Shown in pieces: positions 50,301-59,730 of a stretch of 64,000 nt of DNA. A program made the position numbers and the translations under genes. A model generated the notes under the pieces. The model did no database searches. It was not told where the DNA came from and saw only the letters and a list, made by a program, of their open reading frames with translations. The first letter of the stretch is position 1. Every line of letters starts with the position of its first letter. The stretch spans positions 19,031 through 83,030 of the forward strand of contig LGRX02033436.1 in NCBI GenBank assembly GCA_001247695.2, read 5' to 3'. Origin of the DNA: Cymbomonas tetramitiformis (lineage: Eukaryota > Chlorophyta > Pyramimonadophyceae > Pyramimonadales > Pyramimonadaceae).

Positions 50301-53300
50301 GAGAAGAGGTCTGGTGGATAATGCCATGCTGCTGGTAAGCTGCCCGGCATTTGGCATCTGCCATCTCAGGTGCACAATCAGTCCTCAGCACCATCTCAGT
50401 GTCTGAGACTGTAGAGGTGGACAGGAATAGCTCATCAATGCCGTAAGAGAGGGATCTGGTATAGGCAATGAATCTCAGGAGACATACATAGTAGTCTGCC
50501 TTAGAGGCAACGGTGAACACAAATAGGTATCTGGTGGAGATGTCAATGAAGTGTATACGGTATCTGTGCCCATTGTAGCCACTGGGTGAGATGGGGCCTG
50601 TCATGTCTGAGGCCCATTTCCGGGCTGGCTGTTGCTGACTGGTACGGAGGCGGTCTCTGCTCGGGGCTGGTTTCTGTTTGAGGCCCGTCGTAGCACAGAC
50701 TGCACACCACTGAGAGCAGGTGGTAAGTGAAGCAAGAGCTGCTCTGGAACACTGTGGTCTGCCCAAGTCTACCCCTGGCATGTCATAGAGACGGAGGATA
50801 CGGGTCATCGAAGCATGCCCGAGAGCATCATGCAGCTCAAGAGGAGGACTGACCCTGATCGGGGTGTGGCGGTCTCGGTAGAGGATGCAGATGGGAAAGG
50901 GTGTGCCATCGATGAAGACCCGACCAGGTCCACCGTCAGAACCAGCTGGGGTGAGAGAGAGTGTGGAGGTGTAGGTGTGTCGCTCAAGGTAGCTGAATAA
51001 CCCCGTAGTACCAGTAGGCCAGGTATGTAATACCTCCATAGTACAGGTCTTATGCCAGATCCTGTGGGATGGCATATAGGGAACTATCCAGAAATATACA
51101 GTATTATGAGGGTCCAGAGGAAAGTCAGCATTGCCTTTAGTGAAAAGGCGGTCCAGAATAGATATAGTGAATGGCGGATTAGCATAGAAGTAATAACCAG
51201 TCAACTGGACGGAGAATATACTGTTCTGACTGTGATAGTGCTGCAGAGCAGGGTGATTATTGCCCTCTCCGACTGGGAGAGAGTCGCCGAACATAGAGAC
51301 ATCAAAGGCTGGTTCCCCAAGCTTGGCCGTAGCCGTAGGAGACCCATGAGTAGTAGCCCAGGCACTGTACTGACTGTTGGACCACATCCAGTCGGATGGG
51401 TCCCCTGATCTGTGCCTCTTCTTATTGCCCTGAAAGGCCTGAAAGCTGACATCTGCTGACTCTGGCTCTGCCCAAAGATAGTCTGTGCCATCATCAATGA
51501 TAGAGTATATCCGGCCAGAGTCAAGATGGGTATATGTCATACTGATGAAGTCAGGTGATGAGAAACCCTCCCGGAGCATAACTCGGGTTGACAGGAGGGT
51601 TTTGGCGCCGTGTTTGAAATGGCAGCCAGGAATGCTATACTCATCAATGTCACCAGTCAGTATGTCTCTGCCGATCAGTCTCAGTGTGCCAGTGCCATCA
51701 GTCCGTGAAGCGGGTCCAGTCATGACTGTACTGAAGGATATGGTCCTGCTGGTATCAAGGTCAGTGATCCTGTGTCTGGACCCGGTGATATTGCCGGTTG
51801 CACCGGAGTCACAGACAATGCCATCAGTGTCAGAACTGGTGATAGAGTACAGATGTATCATGGGGTCCTGGGAGAAGATGACTGAAGGGGGTGCACAGAA
51901 TAGTCCAAACCAGGTACACATCTCCAGAGCTGTGTCGCCTACATACTGCATGGCGCCGTAGAGCGGAGTCTGAGTCACAGGGCTGCAGACAGCGGAGATC
52001 GGTGACAGGTGGTGACCAGCCTCAAAGTGAGCCTCGACGAGGAACTCCTCATAGACACTCTGGTAGAGACATGTCAGGACTATGCCAAGGAAGGCTGTCA
52101 GGAGCAGAGCTGATACTGCTCTGTACCTCTGGCGCCGCTTCTCAAGCGCCTGAAGGAGACAGATCTGGGCTGAGCTGTCTGGTGGGGAACCGTCGGAGCC
52201 ACGAGGAGAACCATAGTGGCGGTGCTGACCAGAGTCATACTGCCAATACCAGTCGGAACCAGAGGAATATCCAGAACCATCACCAGAGGAATACCCAGAA
52301 CCATCACCAGAGGAATACCCAGAACCATCACCAGAGGAACACTGCCGGGTGGCAGACCAATCAGGAGTGATACCAGTGCCACCATCAGGTAAGCCACCAT
52401 CGGATAAACCACCATCCCCAGACCAAACTGACTGGACTGACTGGACTGATTGACTGTACTGACTGACTGCAGTACTGCTTTGCCCACCTCCCATCTCCCC
52501 CCCCGGTTGACACAATGTCAATCCGTACCACACTCCCTGAACAGGTGCTGCGGCTGAGAGGGCCTCCGCCGAAGCACTTGCCAGGAAGCAAGTGAACAGG
52601 GCGAAGGACATGAATGCACACCGGAAGATAGAGACACCACCTCTACCGACACGCCGTGGCGGTGGAGGTGGTGCCTGTGTGTCAGACATGTGCGTGTCAC
52701 TAGTCAGGTCAAGCGACTCATGGACCGGAGCGGGGACAGGAGGACACTGCTGAAGGAAAGAGCGGGAGAGACTCCCTTCTGTAGGGCGACCTCCAAGATT
52801 GATTGAGTTAAAGTTTGGGGCCGTGTCAGTGCCCCCAGTGTGCACCCGGTGCTCACTGGCTGGTGGGGACACTGACACGGCAGAGCCTGCATCAGACAGC
52901 AACAAGTCAGGAGGGCCAGGTGGCGGGGGCGTCACCAGAGGGGCTACACCCCTAGCTCCTAGTGAACTCTTTGATGGCAAAAGGTTACCGTGGCAAACGG
53001 TAGGGGACCTGTAGTCCTCCTCCCACACCCGCTCCCAGTGAACCTGCTCCAGGGATTTCCCTGGAGCAGACAGGGGGGAAGCAGGCGGGGGCACCGCACT
53101 GCTCCGTGACCCCTCCCTCAACAAAGATGCACTGTGAGTGTGGTGTGGGGAAGAGTGCTCGGTGGGTGCCGGTGCCGTGTACATGTCACTGTCCTCACCG
53201 TCACCCTGCACCACCGTCATTCCTGCAAACAGAGAGCAAGTCTCTGTGAGTGCAGGGACGGTGTGCGTGTGGTGGACGGGCGAGGACAGTGACTCACACT

Positions 53301-55480
53301 GTGCTGCAAACAGTCCAGCAGACACCACCGACGAGTCTGCTCGGTCCTGCGGAGCATGATCCACAAGAGCTGACCCGTGCGGTGTCTGCTGTGTCCGGCC
53401 GGAGTGGTACTCTCTGCAACAGGCGAGCACCACCGCAGCCGTGGACTGTGGTGAGTGCTGTGACACCTCGAGAGGTGCATCATGCTGTGCAGAGGCAGGT
53501 GCAGAAGCAGGGATGTCAGGCAGCAAGTAGGGGGGAGTGGGAAAGGGGTCACAAGCCTTCTGTTCTGTGCCGGTCCGGAACATCCTGAAGTGCACTCTTC
53601 CGAGTGACAACGAGACATTCTCGGACTGTGCACAGAACTTTTGGAATTTGGCTTCCGCATGTTGTTGTAGGCGGTCCCACTCCTGTTGTTGAGCCTCGGA
53701 GAGGCCGTCCCAGTCCCCATCGTCGTCAGACTCATCGGAGTCCCCGTGCTCCTGACTGGCGGAGTGAGAACTCTCCTCACCCTCACTGTCAGAGCACGAG
53801 TCCTCCTGGTACCCGACAACTGCTGGAGTGCCGTGCAACAGACAGAAGGACTCTAGTGCCTGTTCAGACTCCTCGTAGGCAGTCTGAAACTGGGCGGCTA
53901 GGATCTCCGTCCGAGCATGCTCCGCAAGCAGCTTCGGGTCTAGGTGGAAAGCATGAGCCGACATCAGCTTCGGGCAGTCGGCAGCCCTGTGCCCCTTTGA
54001 CCCACAGGTCCAGCATTCCCCTCGGAACTGCTGGGTCTGCCGATCAAAGACGACACGGGACTTGCCCTTGCCCTTGCCTTTGGCGGATCTCTGCTTGCCC
54101 TTACCGCCCGTCTTACCACCCTTGCGGGGAAAGACTCCTGCACGGTAACCAGAGCCAATCCCTTTAAAAGGGTTAGTGCGACGAGGCGGAATGTACTGAC
54201 GGGAAGAGGTGCGGTCAGGGACTCCCCTGCGGCCATGTGCACCACGGCTTCCGCCGTGATGCGAACCTGCATCATTGTAGAAAGCAGCCGTTAGTGGGGA
54301 CTTGAGTTTCGTCCCCGCGTTCCTGTGAACTGCCCGTGTCTCACGGAAACAGGTCAGCAAGGAAAGCGAGGAGTCAGCATCGAGCTTCTCCTCTGTGTAG
54401 GCATCATGCACCGCCTTATAAAAGACGGGACAGATCCTACGGAGAAACAATGCAATCCGTGCCTTCTCGGAGATGGTCACGGTGCACCCAGGACCCAAGT
54501 CAGACTCAACGGTGTCCAGAGAAGTCTGGAACACGTCAATGTAGTCCGCTGGGTCCTGGCCAGCCCTCAGGTCAACTCTGTCACCAGCGGATAGGAAGTC
54601 CGCAGCGCTGAACTCCTCGTGATCGGGCACAACGTGCCTCACGAGATGAACAAGCGCGATCTTCCCATCCCCTGGGAAGAGTCTGTCAGCCTTGCGCAGG
54701 ATACGCAAGGCGTCTCCTGCGCAAAGCGACTGGAGCAATTCCAACAGCAGGAGATTCGCCTTCTGCGGAACCTCCAAACCGTGGTTTTGCAAGTCGAACA
54801 TCAACGCCATCTTAGGGTGAACGAGTCTGAGCCTGGAATCGAGTTGCTCAACCAGGATGTCCAAAAGCAAACGAGCATTCTTCTCGTTGCTAGTGAATTT
54901 CCAGGTCTTTGCAGACTCTCCAGGCTCGACGCATTTCCCTTTGATGACGCTGAGTAATGCATCGAACTCCGCGGGCTTGCGCAACAATTCCCATGCTAGG
55001 TTGTTGCAAACTGACAATTCTGACGTGTCCGAAGCATTCGCTGGCGTCGGTGTGCCATTCAAAGCACCGAATTTAAGTTGACGTTTTCTCGCCCCTGGGG
55101 GGTGTGTCAGCAAGCGTCTCGGCAGAACCGGCGGTGTGGCGTACGGAGTAGATGACATCTAGATAATCAAAAAGAAAGAACTACAAGCAAGGCAACACTA
55201 GCAATCCCTAACAGGATAATACGCAAGCAAGCAATCAAATTTCACAACAGGAGCACCAAGAGGGTGCCAAAAAGGGAAGGGGGAAGAAAGCCTGTGATGC
55301 AAAAACAACACAGTTAGCAGTCAGTGGTGATGGCGTGGAGGAGCTCTTCGTTCAGTCCCGCGATTTTTAAGGGTATTCGCGCGAGATTGTCAGGGTCCCT
55401 ACGGTTGATCAGGCCGTCCCAGGATTTTCCTAACTAATTTAAACGCTGAAACGGAACGTACGATTCCTCTCACTCACCAC
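47300..55480 (-). mobile_element. Ty1/copia retrotransposon, ends unresolved
   Basis: Defined by the intact polyprotein. LTR borders, primer-binding site and target duplication were not recognised by eye. The 5' side abuts the + strand retroelement whose LTR probably starts near 55.49 kb, so the copia 5' LTR may be short, displaced or broken by that neighbour. Confidence 0.6.
47329..55158 (-). CDS. Ty1/copia polyprotein, intact 2609-codon ORF
   Basis: One uninterrupted ORF from ATG 55158 to TGA 47329. Approximate residues: gag 1-370; CCHC zinc knuckle ~380-396 (CWTCGSKGHRAADC); a long acidic, serine-rich linker; hydrophobic segment ~850 (FMSFALFTCFLASASA); tandem GDGSGYSS repeats near 960; second hydrophobic segment ~1020 (LLLTAFLGIVLTCLY); protease motif ~1114 (IVCDSGATGNI); integrase core from ~1515 (WASDMTGPISPSG, FIDISTRYLF, DCAPEM, NPYAENV); reverse transcriptase ~2040-2280 with FDVSQAFMNA, YGLKVAGASW and catalytic YVDDFILVAS; and RNase H (QTITEVSSTGSEY, LADPYTKP). 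The PR-IN-RT-RH order defines copia. At 2609 residues it is about twice the usual 1300-1500, the excess being the gag-protease linker. No stops or frameshifts, so a young copy. Confidence 0.95.
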   Translation of the reverse strand: MSSTPYATPPVLPRRLLTHPPGARKRQLKFGALNGTPTPANASDTSELSVCNNLAWELLRKPAEFDALLSVIKGKCVEPGESAKTWKFTSNEKNARLLLDILVEQLDSRLRLVHPKMALMFDLQNHGLEVPQKANLLLLELLQSLCAGDALRILRKADRLFPGDGKIALVHLVRHVVPDHEEFSAADFLSAGDRVDLRAGQDPADYIDVFQTSLDTVESDLGPGCTVTISEKARIALFLRRICPVFYKAVHDAYTEEKLDADSSLSLLTCFRETRAVHRNAGTKLKSPLTAAFYNDAGSHHGGSRGAHGRRGVPDRTSSRQYIPPRRTNPFKGIGSGYRAGVFPRKGGKTGGKGKQRSAKGKGKGKSRVVFDRQTQQFRGECWTCGSKGHRAADCPKLMSAHAFHLDPKLLAEHARTEILAAQFQTAYEESEQALESFCLLHGTPAVVGYQEDSCSDSEGEESSHSASQEHGDSDESDDDGDWDGLSEAQQQEWDRLQQHAEAKFQKFCAQSENVSLSLGRVHFRMFRTGTEQKACDPFPTPPYLLPDIPASAPASAQHDAPLEVSQHSPQSTAAVVLACCREYHSGRTQQTPHGSALVDHAPQDRADSSVVSAGLFAAQCESLSSPVHHTHTVPALTETCSLFAGMTVVQGDGEDSDMYTAPAPTEHSSPHHTHSASLLREGSRSSAVPPPASPLSAPGKSLEQVHWERVWEEDYRSPTVCHGNLLPSKSSLGARGVAPLVTPPPPGPPDLLLSDAGSAVSVSPPASEHRVHTGGTDTAPNFNSINLGGRPTEGSLSRSFLQQCPPVPAPVHESLDLTSDTHMSDTQAPPPPPRRVGRGGVSIFRCAFMSFALFTCFLASASAEALSAAAPVQGVWYGLTLCQPGGEMGGGQSSTAVSQYSQSVQSVQSVWSGDGGLSDGGLPDGGTGITPDWSATRQCSSGDGSGYSSGDGSGYSSGDGSGYSSGSDWYWQYDSGQHRHYGSPRGSDGSPPDSSAQICLLQALEKRRQRYRAVSALLLTAFLGIVLTCLYQSVYEEFLVEAHFEAGHHLSPISAVCSPVTQTPLYGAMQYVGDTALEMCTWFGLFCAPPSVIFSQDPMIHLYSITSSDTDGIVCDSGATGNITGSRHRITDLDTSRTISFSTVMTGPASRTDGTGTLRLIGRDILTGDIDEYSIPGCHFKHGAKTLLSTRVMLREGFSSPDFISMTYTHLDSGRIYSIIDDGTDYLWAEPESADVSFQAFQGNKKRHRSGDPSDWMWSNSQYSAWATTHGSPTATAKLGEPAFDVSMFGDSLPVGEGNNHPALQHYHSQNSIFSVQLTGYYFYANPPFTISILDRLFTKGNADFPLDPHNTVYFWIVPYMPSHRIWHKTCTMEVLHTWPTGTTGLFSYLERHTYTSTLSLTPAGSDGGPGRVFIDGTPFPICILYRDRHTPIRVSPPLELHDALGHASMTRILRLYDMPGVDLGRPQCSRAALASLTTCSQWCAVCATTGLKQKPAPSRDRLRTSQQQPARKWASDMTGPISPSGYNGHRYRIHFIDISTRYLFVFTVASKADYYVCLLRFIAYTRSLSYGIDELFLSTSTVSDTEMVLRTDCAPEMADAKCRAAYQQHGIIHQTSSPTVHTDNPYAENVTGILSRMIRSILTASGLDLSYWPLAAKHGALLWSITPHKEVVTTPIHTMTGHHFQYRRLRAFGAHCYVVMDSQQRNSRQPGISSKLQNRSWAGRMVGISMGSNAYKILDTSDGTVHLVGKPHWIPTYEHLGRSMSAFPDTMAADREADATFIRPSPFSETLDCTYAQIIEISSYYCTSDRQSYGCVLLSVPSRDNTWTDVVHYVKSTPDGTHYRHLLVYVAHYRKTVSVNEHYPIWTAVRARESRRHPSYGAIIISTDRGSSTPYGVIFEPTPESTYGWHMDLPATLVSFPSTHAAAFLPFSDDPSRDVRPEYIPQQYTSADSFIRSGPRELVVHMFNISAPQLKPVHGVKQALSTPEAVQWQEAMDAEVAGLAADNKMVPGHLPSGTKGLTTLFVFSRPFKPDPSAPSGTRQIFKTRLCANGKQTYGYLPWETTCTTPQLYAFRLAFIFGSIFSLKMSHFDVSQAFMNAKLDVPVWVSFPGGYTYQGFGGALLHYALYGLKVAGASWQRLVKIFMLSFMFGEVTFRQSSHDDCIYFIYTDLVKAMCVVYVDDFILVASTELEDAFWAAFRARFLAKHLGEVTSVLQMRVRQDQIGIYLCQSRQIKDLMANNNITAHSYRTPMDPKLIIKKPADPDLSLVPSYRSILGSLLWLARGSRPDCYYPVIYRAQFVSCPSEESMKALIRIAQYMDSTAHYSLAFYYPETPVKVITMFCYSDADLARDLENDARSYSGSVIFLAGMILQWHSGRQTITEVSSTGSEYVAASTAAQRLVSLMFMLTEIFGSITHRIDCQQPLDSDLDHAIQYLDRAATDIHFDMPSLQTTSVLRRLLEKQCKPADGLTSVRPNSPTIPDELSTDEITPLRFQNNRNREYINTASAQPRLELPIPLLLDNDACRSIVEHHLLSEKVKHVIIRFHVLRDFVRLNWIQCARVPSARNLADPYTKPVPPVKDMQPYFIQMFQQYMAMGKAQAAVIQK

Positions 55481-55486
55481 TACTTG

Positions 55487-56147
55487 TGTACTAGGGTGTA
55501 TCGCGAGTCAGACGAGAGACAGTCGTGTCTGAATGACGAGTGACAGCACCAGTGACAGTCACCAGTATGACCGCGAGGTATGACAAGGGTGACTGACAGC
55601 TTGTGACTTTTTGAACATCTGCAACCACAGCAGATCAGGTTGAGAGAATTGGTGGGAAGCCATTCCAGAAATGGGGGGGGAACCATTTTATATTCAAACA
55701 GCCACACAGATCTGGAGGGAAACCAGGAGAGTCCCAGATCTTGCCACATCATCAGATCTATGACTATTCAGTAATTCAGAGCAGAGATCACTGTATGACT
55801 GGCAGCTACAGCCCAAGGGCCAAATGACAAGACCTGTCAGAGGATATGTGAACATGAAGTGACTGAGCATGTGACTGTCGAATTCGGATGAGATCTGAGG
55901 GAATTCGAGTCGACATGTTACTACTTAAAGAGCTGAACAAGCTCTCATGTCAGTTTTTGAATTAGTTACACATTGGCACTGACCTCTGGTGTCTTGTAAC
56001 TTCAAACAGTGAAAGTTCATCTAAGTATAAGAAATATCCGACAGTATACAAAGCATTCCGATATCAACCTATGGTCCTAGTACCATATTCCCTGTAAGTG
56101 TTACTTGCACCCTTGTGAGACTGGTTCAGTCCTCACAACCGAACAAC
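55487..56147 (+). repeat. Probable 5' LTR of the + strand retroelement
   Basis: A sequence that could begin TGTGTACTAGG near 55487 and end ACCGAACA near 56145 lies immediately before a primer-binding-site match (TGGTATCAGCG at 56148). The downstream LTR lies outside the window, so the borders are a guess. Confidence 0.4.
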
Positions 56148-56158
56148 TGGTATCAGCG
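56148..56158 (+). other. Primer-binding site, initiator-Met-like
   Basis: TGGTATCAG-CG resembles TGGTATCAGAGC, the plant-type initiator-methionine tRNA primer site used by many LTR elements, and lies at the expected place just after the presumed LTR. Confidence 0.55.
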
Positions 56159-56254
56159 TGGTCGTGGTTCACGACTTCCGTTAGTATCTGCGTTCCACAA
56201 CGCGTTGTACAAACACAATTTTAGCCTGAATCTTCCGCCTTTGGGCGAAGGTGT

Positions 56255-56600
56255 CGTGCCTCAACCAAAGCACGACCTGTTCCTCTGAGAACACACTATA
56301 TCTGCATATCGTACCGACCTGTGCCGCATAATTACGACTGTGCAGTTTGCCGCTGGGCCAACTTTCCTTCTCTGAGCGACCTTTCCGCAGGATTCTTCGC
56401 GCGGTTGGAATTTTGCCCTGAAACGAAATCGTGCCTCAACCAAAGCACGACTTGTTCTCATAAGAACACTACGTATCTGTTAATTATCTCGACTTGTTCC
56501 CGCATAATGATGACGACTGCACGCCTTCAGAAATTGCCTCGTGCCAGCGTGTGAATTTCTCCAGCGACCTTTCCGCAACCGGTGGAATTTCAGTTTAAAT
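56255..56600 (+). repeat. Duplicated ~175-bp leader segment
   Basis: CGTGCCTCAACCAAAGCACG starts at 56255 and 56430. Both copies continue with TGTTC-TC-AGAACAC, CGCATAAT and CGACCTTTCCGCA. ACCTTTCCGCAGGATT recurs again at 56868, so the leader before the first ATG (56963) has expanded by duplication. Confidence 0.85.
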
Positions 56601-56962
56601 CGGCGAATTCTCGCTGGGCAAGTCTTGACAATTCTTGACGCGACAGACACCGTACGGCAGTACTTGAACTACGAGCTCAGCACCGTATTTTGGTGCCCTT
56701 CCCCTCGTGCGGTGATCTTCCTGCGCAATTTGCCCCCTAGTGGCGAAATCGTACGGAAATTAACGACTACCGACGCCTCCTCCTTGCTGCCGTTTCCGTG
56801 CGCAAGGCTGAGAGCGCGATCGACAGCAGCTGCGTTTTGTTACGGAAGAAATCTTCTTTTCTGGACAACCTTTCCGCAGGATTTATTTTTGCCGGCGGTT
56901 TGTACCGGTAATTAAACATATTTTAGCCGAAATTATCGCCAAAACGCGTCTGCCGTACCGTA

Positions 56963-58861
56963 ATGATGATGAATGACTACGGAGCACAACAGCCCGTCAC
57001 TGGTGCGAGCGTATCTCCGCGACCAGTGACGTCTTTCGGGCCAGCAGTGTCGGAATTGGGCGCCCACTTTGGGGTCCCGCCGTCTGCCGTACAACACACA
57101 GCTGGCTTTCCGCCGTTTCCGTACGACTACAGCGGACAATTTGCTGCGTACCCTCCGGGTGCTGCTTTCGACGCTGGGTTAATGATGACACCGCAGCAGC
57201 AATTTGTGGGCCAGCCGCAATTGCACCCGCAGACGCCGCAACAGCAGATTTTTCCGCAACAGCAATTTGTGAGCCAGTCGCAATTGCAACCGCAAACGTC
57301 GCATCAGCAGCTGGAGTTTCAGCAATTCGTGCACCAGCAGCAACTGGAACTGCAACGACAACTGCTTTGGCAGCAGCAGCAACCGCACCAACACCAACTG
57401 CAGCCGAGATCGCTATGGCAAACGCAGGTGCCGGTTGCTTCCGTGGCAGTGAGACCCGTGTCACCGGTTCCCTTCGGTGCCTTCACACCTGAACCGGTGC
57501 AGCCTTCCTCTACACCTGCTTTCCTTGCTGCTTCTGGACAGGCACCCTTGCACCCGGGCCCTGTCAACCCTGCAGGATCTACCAGCCCTGAGGGGGGGGG
57601 AGGAGAACCAACGCCAGTAGGACCCTTGCCGCTGGCTTCACAGCTCAGCGCTGGTTCCTGCACAGTATCTCCTGCAGTGTTCTTTACTGACGTTACGCAG
57701 GGCGGTGCTCCTGACCCAGCGATTTTGTCTGCGTTATTGACTTCGGGACCTGCGCCTACCACTTCTTGCCCAAAGATGGGGGATTGGGTCCCCATGGCAA
57801 CAGGGGCCGCCGGAGGCCCTGGCCAATTTTCTGCGACGTCAGTAACAGAGGCCAGCGCAGCGGTGTCTTGCCCGACGATGGGGGATCGGGTCCCCATGGC
57901 AACAGGGGCCGCCGGAGGCCCTGGCCAATTTTCTGCGACGTCAGTGACAGGGGCCAGCGCAGCGGTGTCTTGCCCGACGATGGGGGATCGGGTCCCCATG
58001 GCAACAAGGGCCGCCGGAGGCCCTGGCCAATTTTCTGCGACGTCAGTGACAGGGGCCAGCGCAGCAGTGTCTTGCCCGACGATGGGGGATCGGGTCCCCA
58101 TGGCAACAGGGGCCGCCGGAGGCCCTGGCCAAAATTCTGCGACACCAGCGACAGGGGCCAGCGTAGCGGTAGCAACGCCAGGGGGGCCGACGACTGAAGA
58201 ACGGGCGGCAAGCGTCGGGATGTTGCGGCGACTGGCACAGGCAACGACTGAGCGAGCGTCACGAGCAGCTAGCTCTCCCGCTGCCGTGAATGCGCCACTA
58301 GCACAGCCAGCAGTAAACGTTGCTTCAGCGGGCCATGCAGGTTCTGCCTCAGCCGCCCAAGCAAGCGCTGTCCCAGCGGCCCACGCAGGCGCTGCCCCAG
58401 CGGCTCACGCAAGCGTCGCCCCAGCCGCTCACGCAGGCGCTGCCCCAGCCGCTCACGCAGGCGCTGCCCCAGCAGCCCACGCAGGCGCTGCCCCGACTGC
58501 GCACGCGGGCGCGGTCCCAGCGGCCCACGCAGGCGCTGCCCCAGCGGCTCACGCAAGCGTCGCCCCAGCCGCTCACGCAGGCGCTGCCCCAGCAGCCCAC
58601 GCAGGCGCTGCCCCGACTGCGCACGCAGGCGCGGTTCCAGCGGCCCACGCAGGCGCTGCCCCAGCGGCTCACGCGAGCGTCGCCCCAGCCGCTCACGCAG
58701 GCGCTGCCCCAGCAACCTTGGCAAGCGCTGCCCCGGTAGTCCATGTGGGTGTCGTTCCAGCGGTTCACACGAGCGCTGCTCAGCTCAGTTACGTGGATGT
58801 GTTTCCCAGCTGCCAGCACCCGGTAACCCTCCAGCACCGATGCCAGCGTCAGGTGACCTAG
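56963..58861 (+). CDS. Gln/Pro/Ala-rich repeat protein of the retroelement (ORF1)
   Basis: 632 codons from ATG 56963. Residues ~75-150 are Q/P/H-rich (QQQ-FVGQ and QTPQQQ-type runs). Residues ~268-400 hold four 34-residue units (102-bp DNA repeats starting about 57766, 57868, 57970 and 58072; core CPTMGDRVPMATGAAGGPGQ). Residues ~455-600 are 10-12 residue AHAGAAPA/AHASVAPA units. No catalytic domain. Low-complexity, probably disordered; possibly a gag N-terminal extension. It overlaps the next frame by 22 bases (58840-58861), compatible with a frameshift fusion. Confidence 0.6.
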   Translation: MMMNDYGAQQPVTGASVSPRPVTSFGPAVSELGAHFGVPPSAVQHTAGFPPFPYDYSGQFAAYPPGAAFDAGLMMTPQQQFVGQPQLHPQTPQQQIFPQQQFVSQSQLQPQTSHQQLEFQQFVHQQQLELQRQLLWQQQQPHQHQLQPRSLWQTQVPVASVAVRPVSPVPFGAFTPEPVQPSSTPAFLAASGQAPLHPGPVNPAGSTSPEGGGGEPTPVGPLPLASQLSAGSCTVSPAVFFTDVTQGGAPDPAILSALLTSGPAPTTSCPKMGDWVPMATGAAGGPGQFSATSVTEASAAVSCPTMGDRVPMATGAAGGPGQFSATSVTGASAAVSCPTMGDRVPMATRAAGGPGQFSATSVTGASAAVSCPTMGDRVPMATGAAGGPGQNSATPATGASVAVATPGGPTTEERAASVGMLRRLAQATTERASRAASSPAAVNAPLAQPAVNVASAGHAGSASAAQASAVPAAHAGAAPAAHASVAPAAHAGAAPAAHAGAAPAAHAGAAPTAHAGAVPAAHAGAAPAAHASVAPAAHAGAAPAAHAGAAPTAHAGAVPAAHAGAAPAAHASVAPAAHAGAAPATLASAAPVVHVGVVPAVHTSAAQLSYVDVFPSCQHPVTLQHRCQRQVT

Positions 58862-59475
58862 TCAGTCCAGGCTTAGTGACTGCGTTGGAGGCTCATGGAT
58901 CGCAACTGCAAGCAGGAGTGCGTTCGGTCAGACAGCTGAGAGAGAGACATGGGTTACAGCCTGCGGACTTGCCAGTTCACAAACCGGACCCAGTTGCACC
59001 CGTCAGTGGCTCAACCTCAGCACCTGCAGCCAGTACGTCATCCCGATCTTTTACCAGACCCCAGCATAAAGGCCCAGGAAGATTGTCTGAGCAAGATGTT
59101 CTCGGTAGAGTTCATAGAAGGAAAGGGCCAGATCAGAAGGTGAGGATACTGAAGTGGACTGAGGACGACAATTCCCTCTGGAGCGACCATAGTGGGAAGA
59201 GCGCTGGATCTCAGCGGAGCACCCCAGTTCGGCTGCAGTTGATAGCAGCTACCAGGAAGGAGAGAGAGACACTCGTACGTTGGTTTAATAATGAACCACG
59301 TACCCAGCCTGGCCGTTTGCAGTTGTACGCAGCCACTGTGACAAATCTGCAGGACCTGAAGGACCAAGTGAGCTCGAGGGAGTACGCTCGCATGTTGAGA
59401 CATGGGGCTCTCAGACACGAAGGAGGAATTCCCATTAACTCCCGTGCAGTTATCTCACGCTTAAACGACATTTAA
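58840..59475 (+). CDS. Retroelement ORF2, unrecognised, 211 codons
   Basis: Starts ATG 58840 within the end of ORF1 in another frame. Segments: RSVRQLRERHGLQPADL, QKVRILKWTEDDNSLW, RLQLIAATRKERETLVRWF, RLQLYAATVTNLQDLKDQ. The two RLQLxAAT phrases are an internal duplication. It stops at TAA 59473, followed by an AAATCGATCGATTT palindrome. Family unknown. Confidence 0.5.
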   Translation: MPASGDLVSPGLVTALEAHGSQLQAGVRSVRQLRERHGLQPADLPVHKPDPVAPVSGSTSAPAASTSSRSFTRPQHKGPGRLSEQDVLGRVHRRKGPDQKVRILKWTEDDNSLWSDHSGKSAGSQRSTPVRLQLIAATRKERETLVRWFNNEPRTQPGRLQLYAATVTNLQDLKDQVSSREYARMLRHGALRHEGGIPINSRAVISRLNDI

Positions 59476-59730
59476 ATCGATCGATTTACCCCCCCACAAA
59501 CGCCGATTTGGACCCCTTAGACACCCCCTATCAAGGCACTCGATAGCTCAAAATGTGCCTAACGATGCCAACCAGAACTTGGTTGCAAGCACGAACACGT
59601 ATGTGTTCATATGCACCTTAACAAGCAACGGTCTAGCCGACCATGCCGCAGAAATTCCAAATGCCATAACAGCATAGGAGTTAAGTTCTTTGCGGGAATT
59701 AACTTCGGACGAGCACGACCTCTGAACCGA
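59476..59730 (+). other. Gap between retroelement ORFs
   Basis: Short low-complexity start (TTTACCCCCCC), no clear coding evidence until the frame of the next ORF becomes convincing near 59710. Confidence 0.4.

Noticed and set aside
55158..56150. Attempt to pair LTRs of the copia element with 46.1-47.3 kb
   Set aside because: Only short GATGAC-type similarities; no continuous match by eye, so no LTR pair is claimed.
57319..58837. Antisense ORFs of 151-260 codons
   Set aside because: Shadows of the repeat-rich ORF1 of the retroelement.
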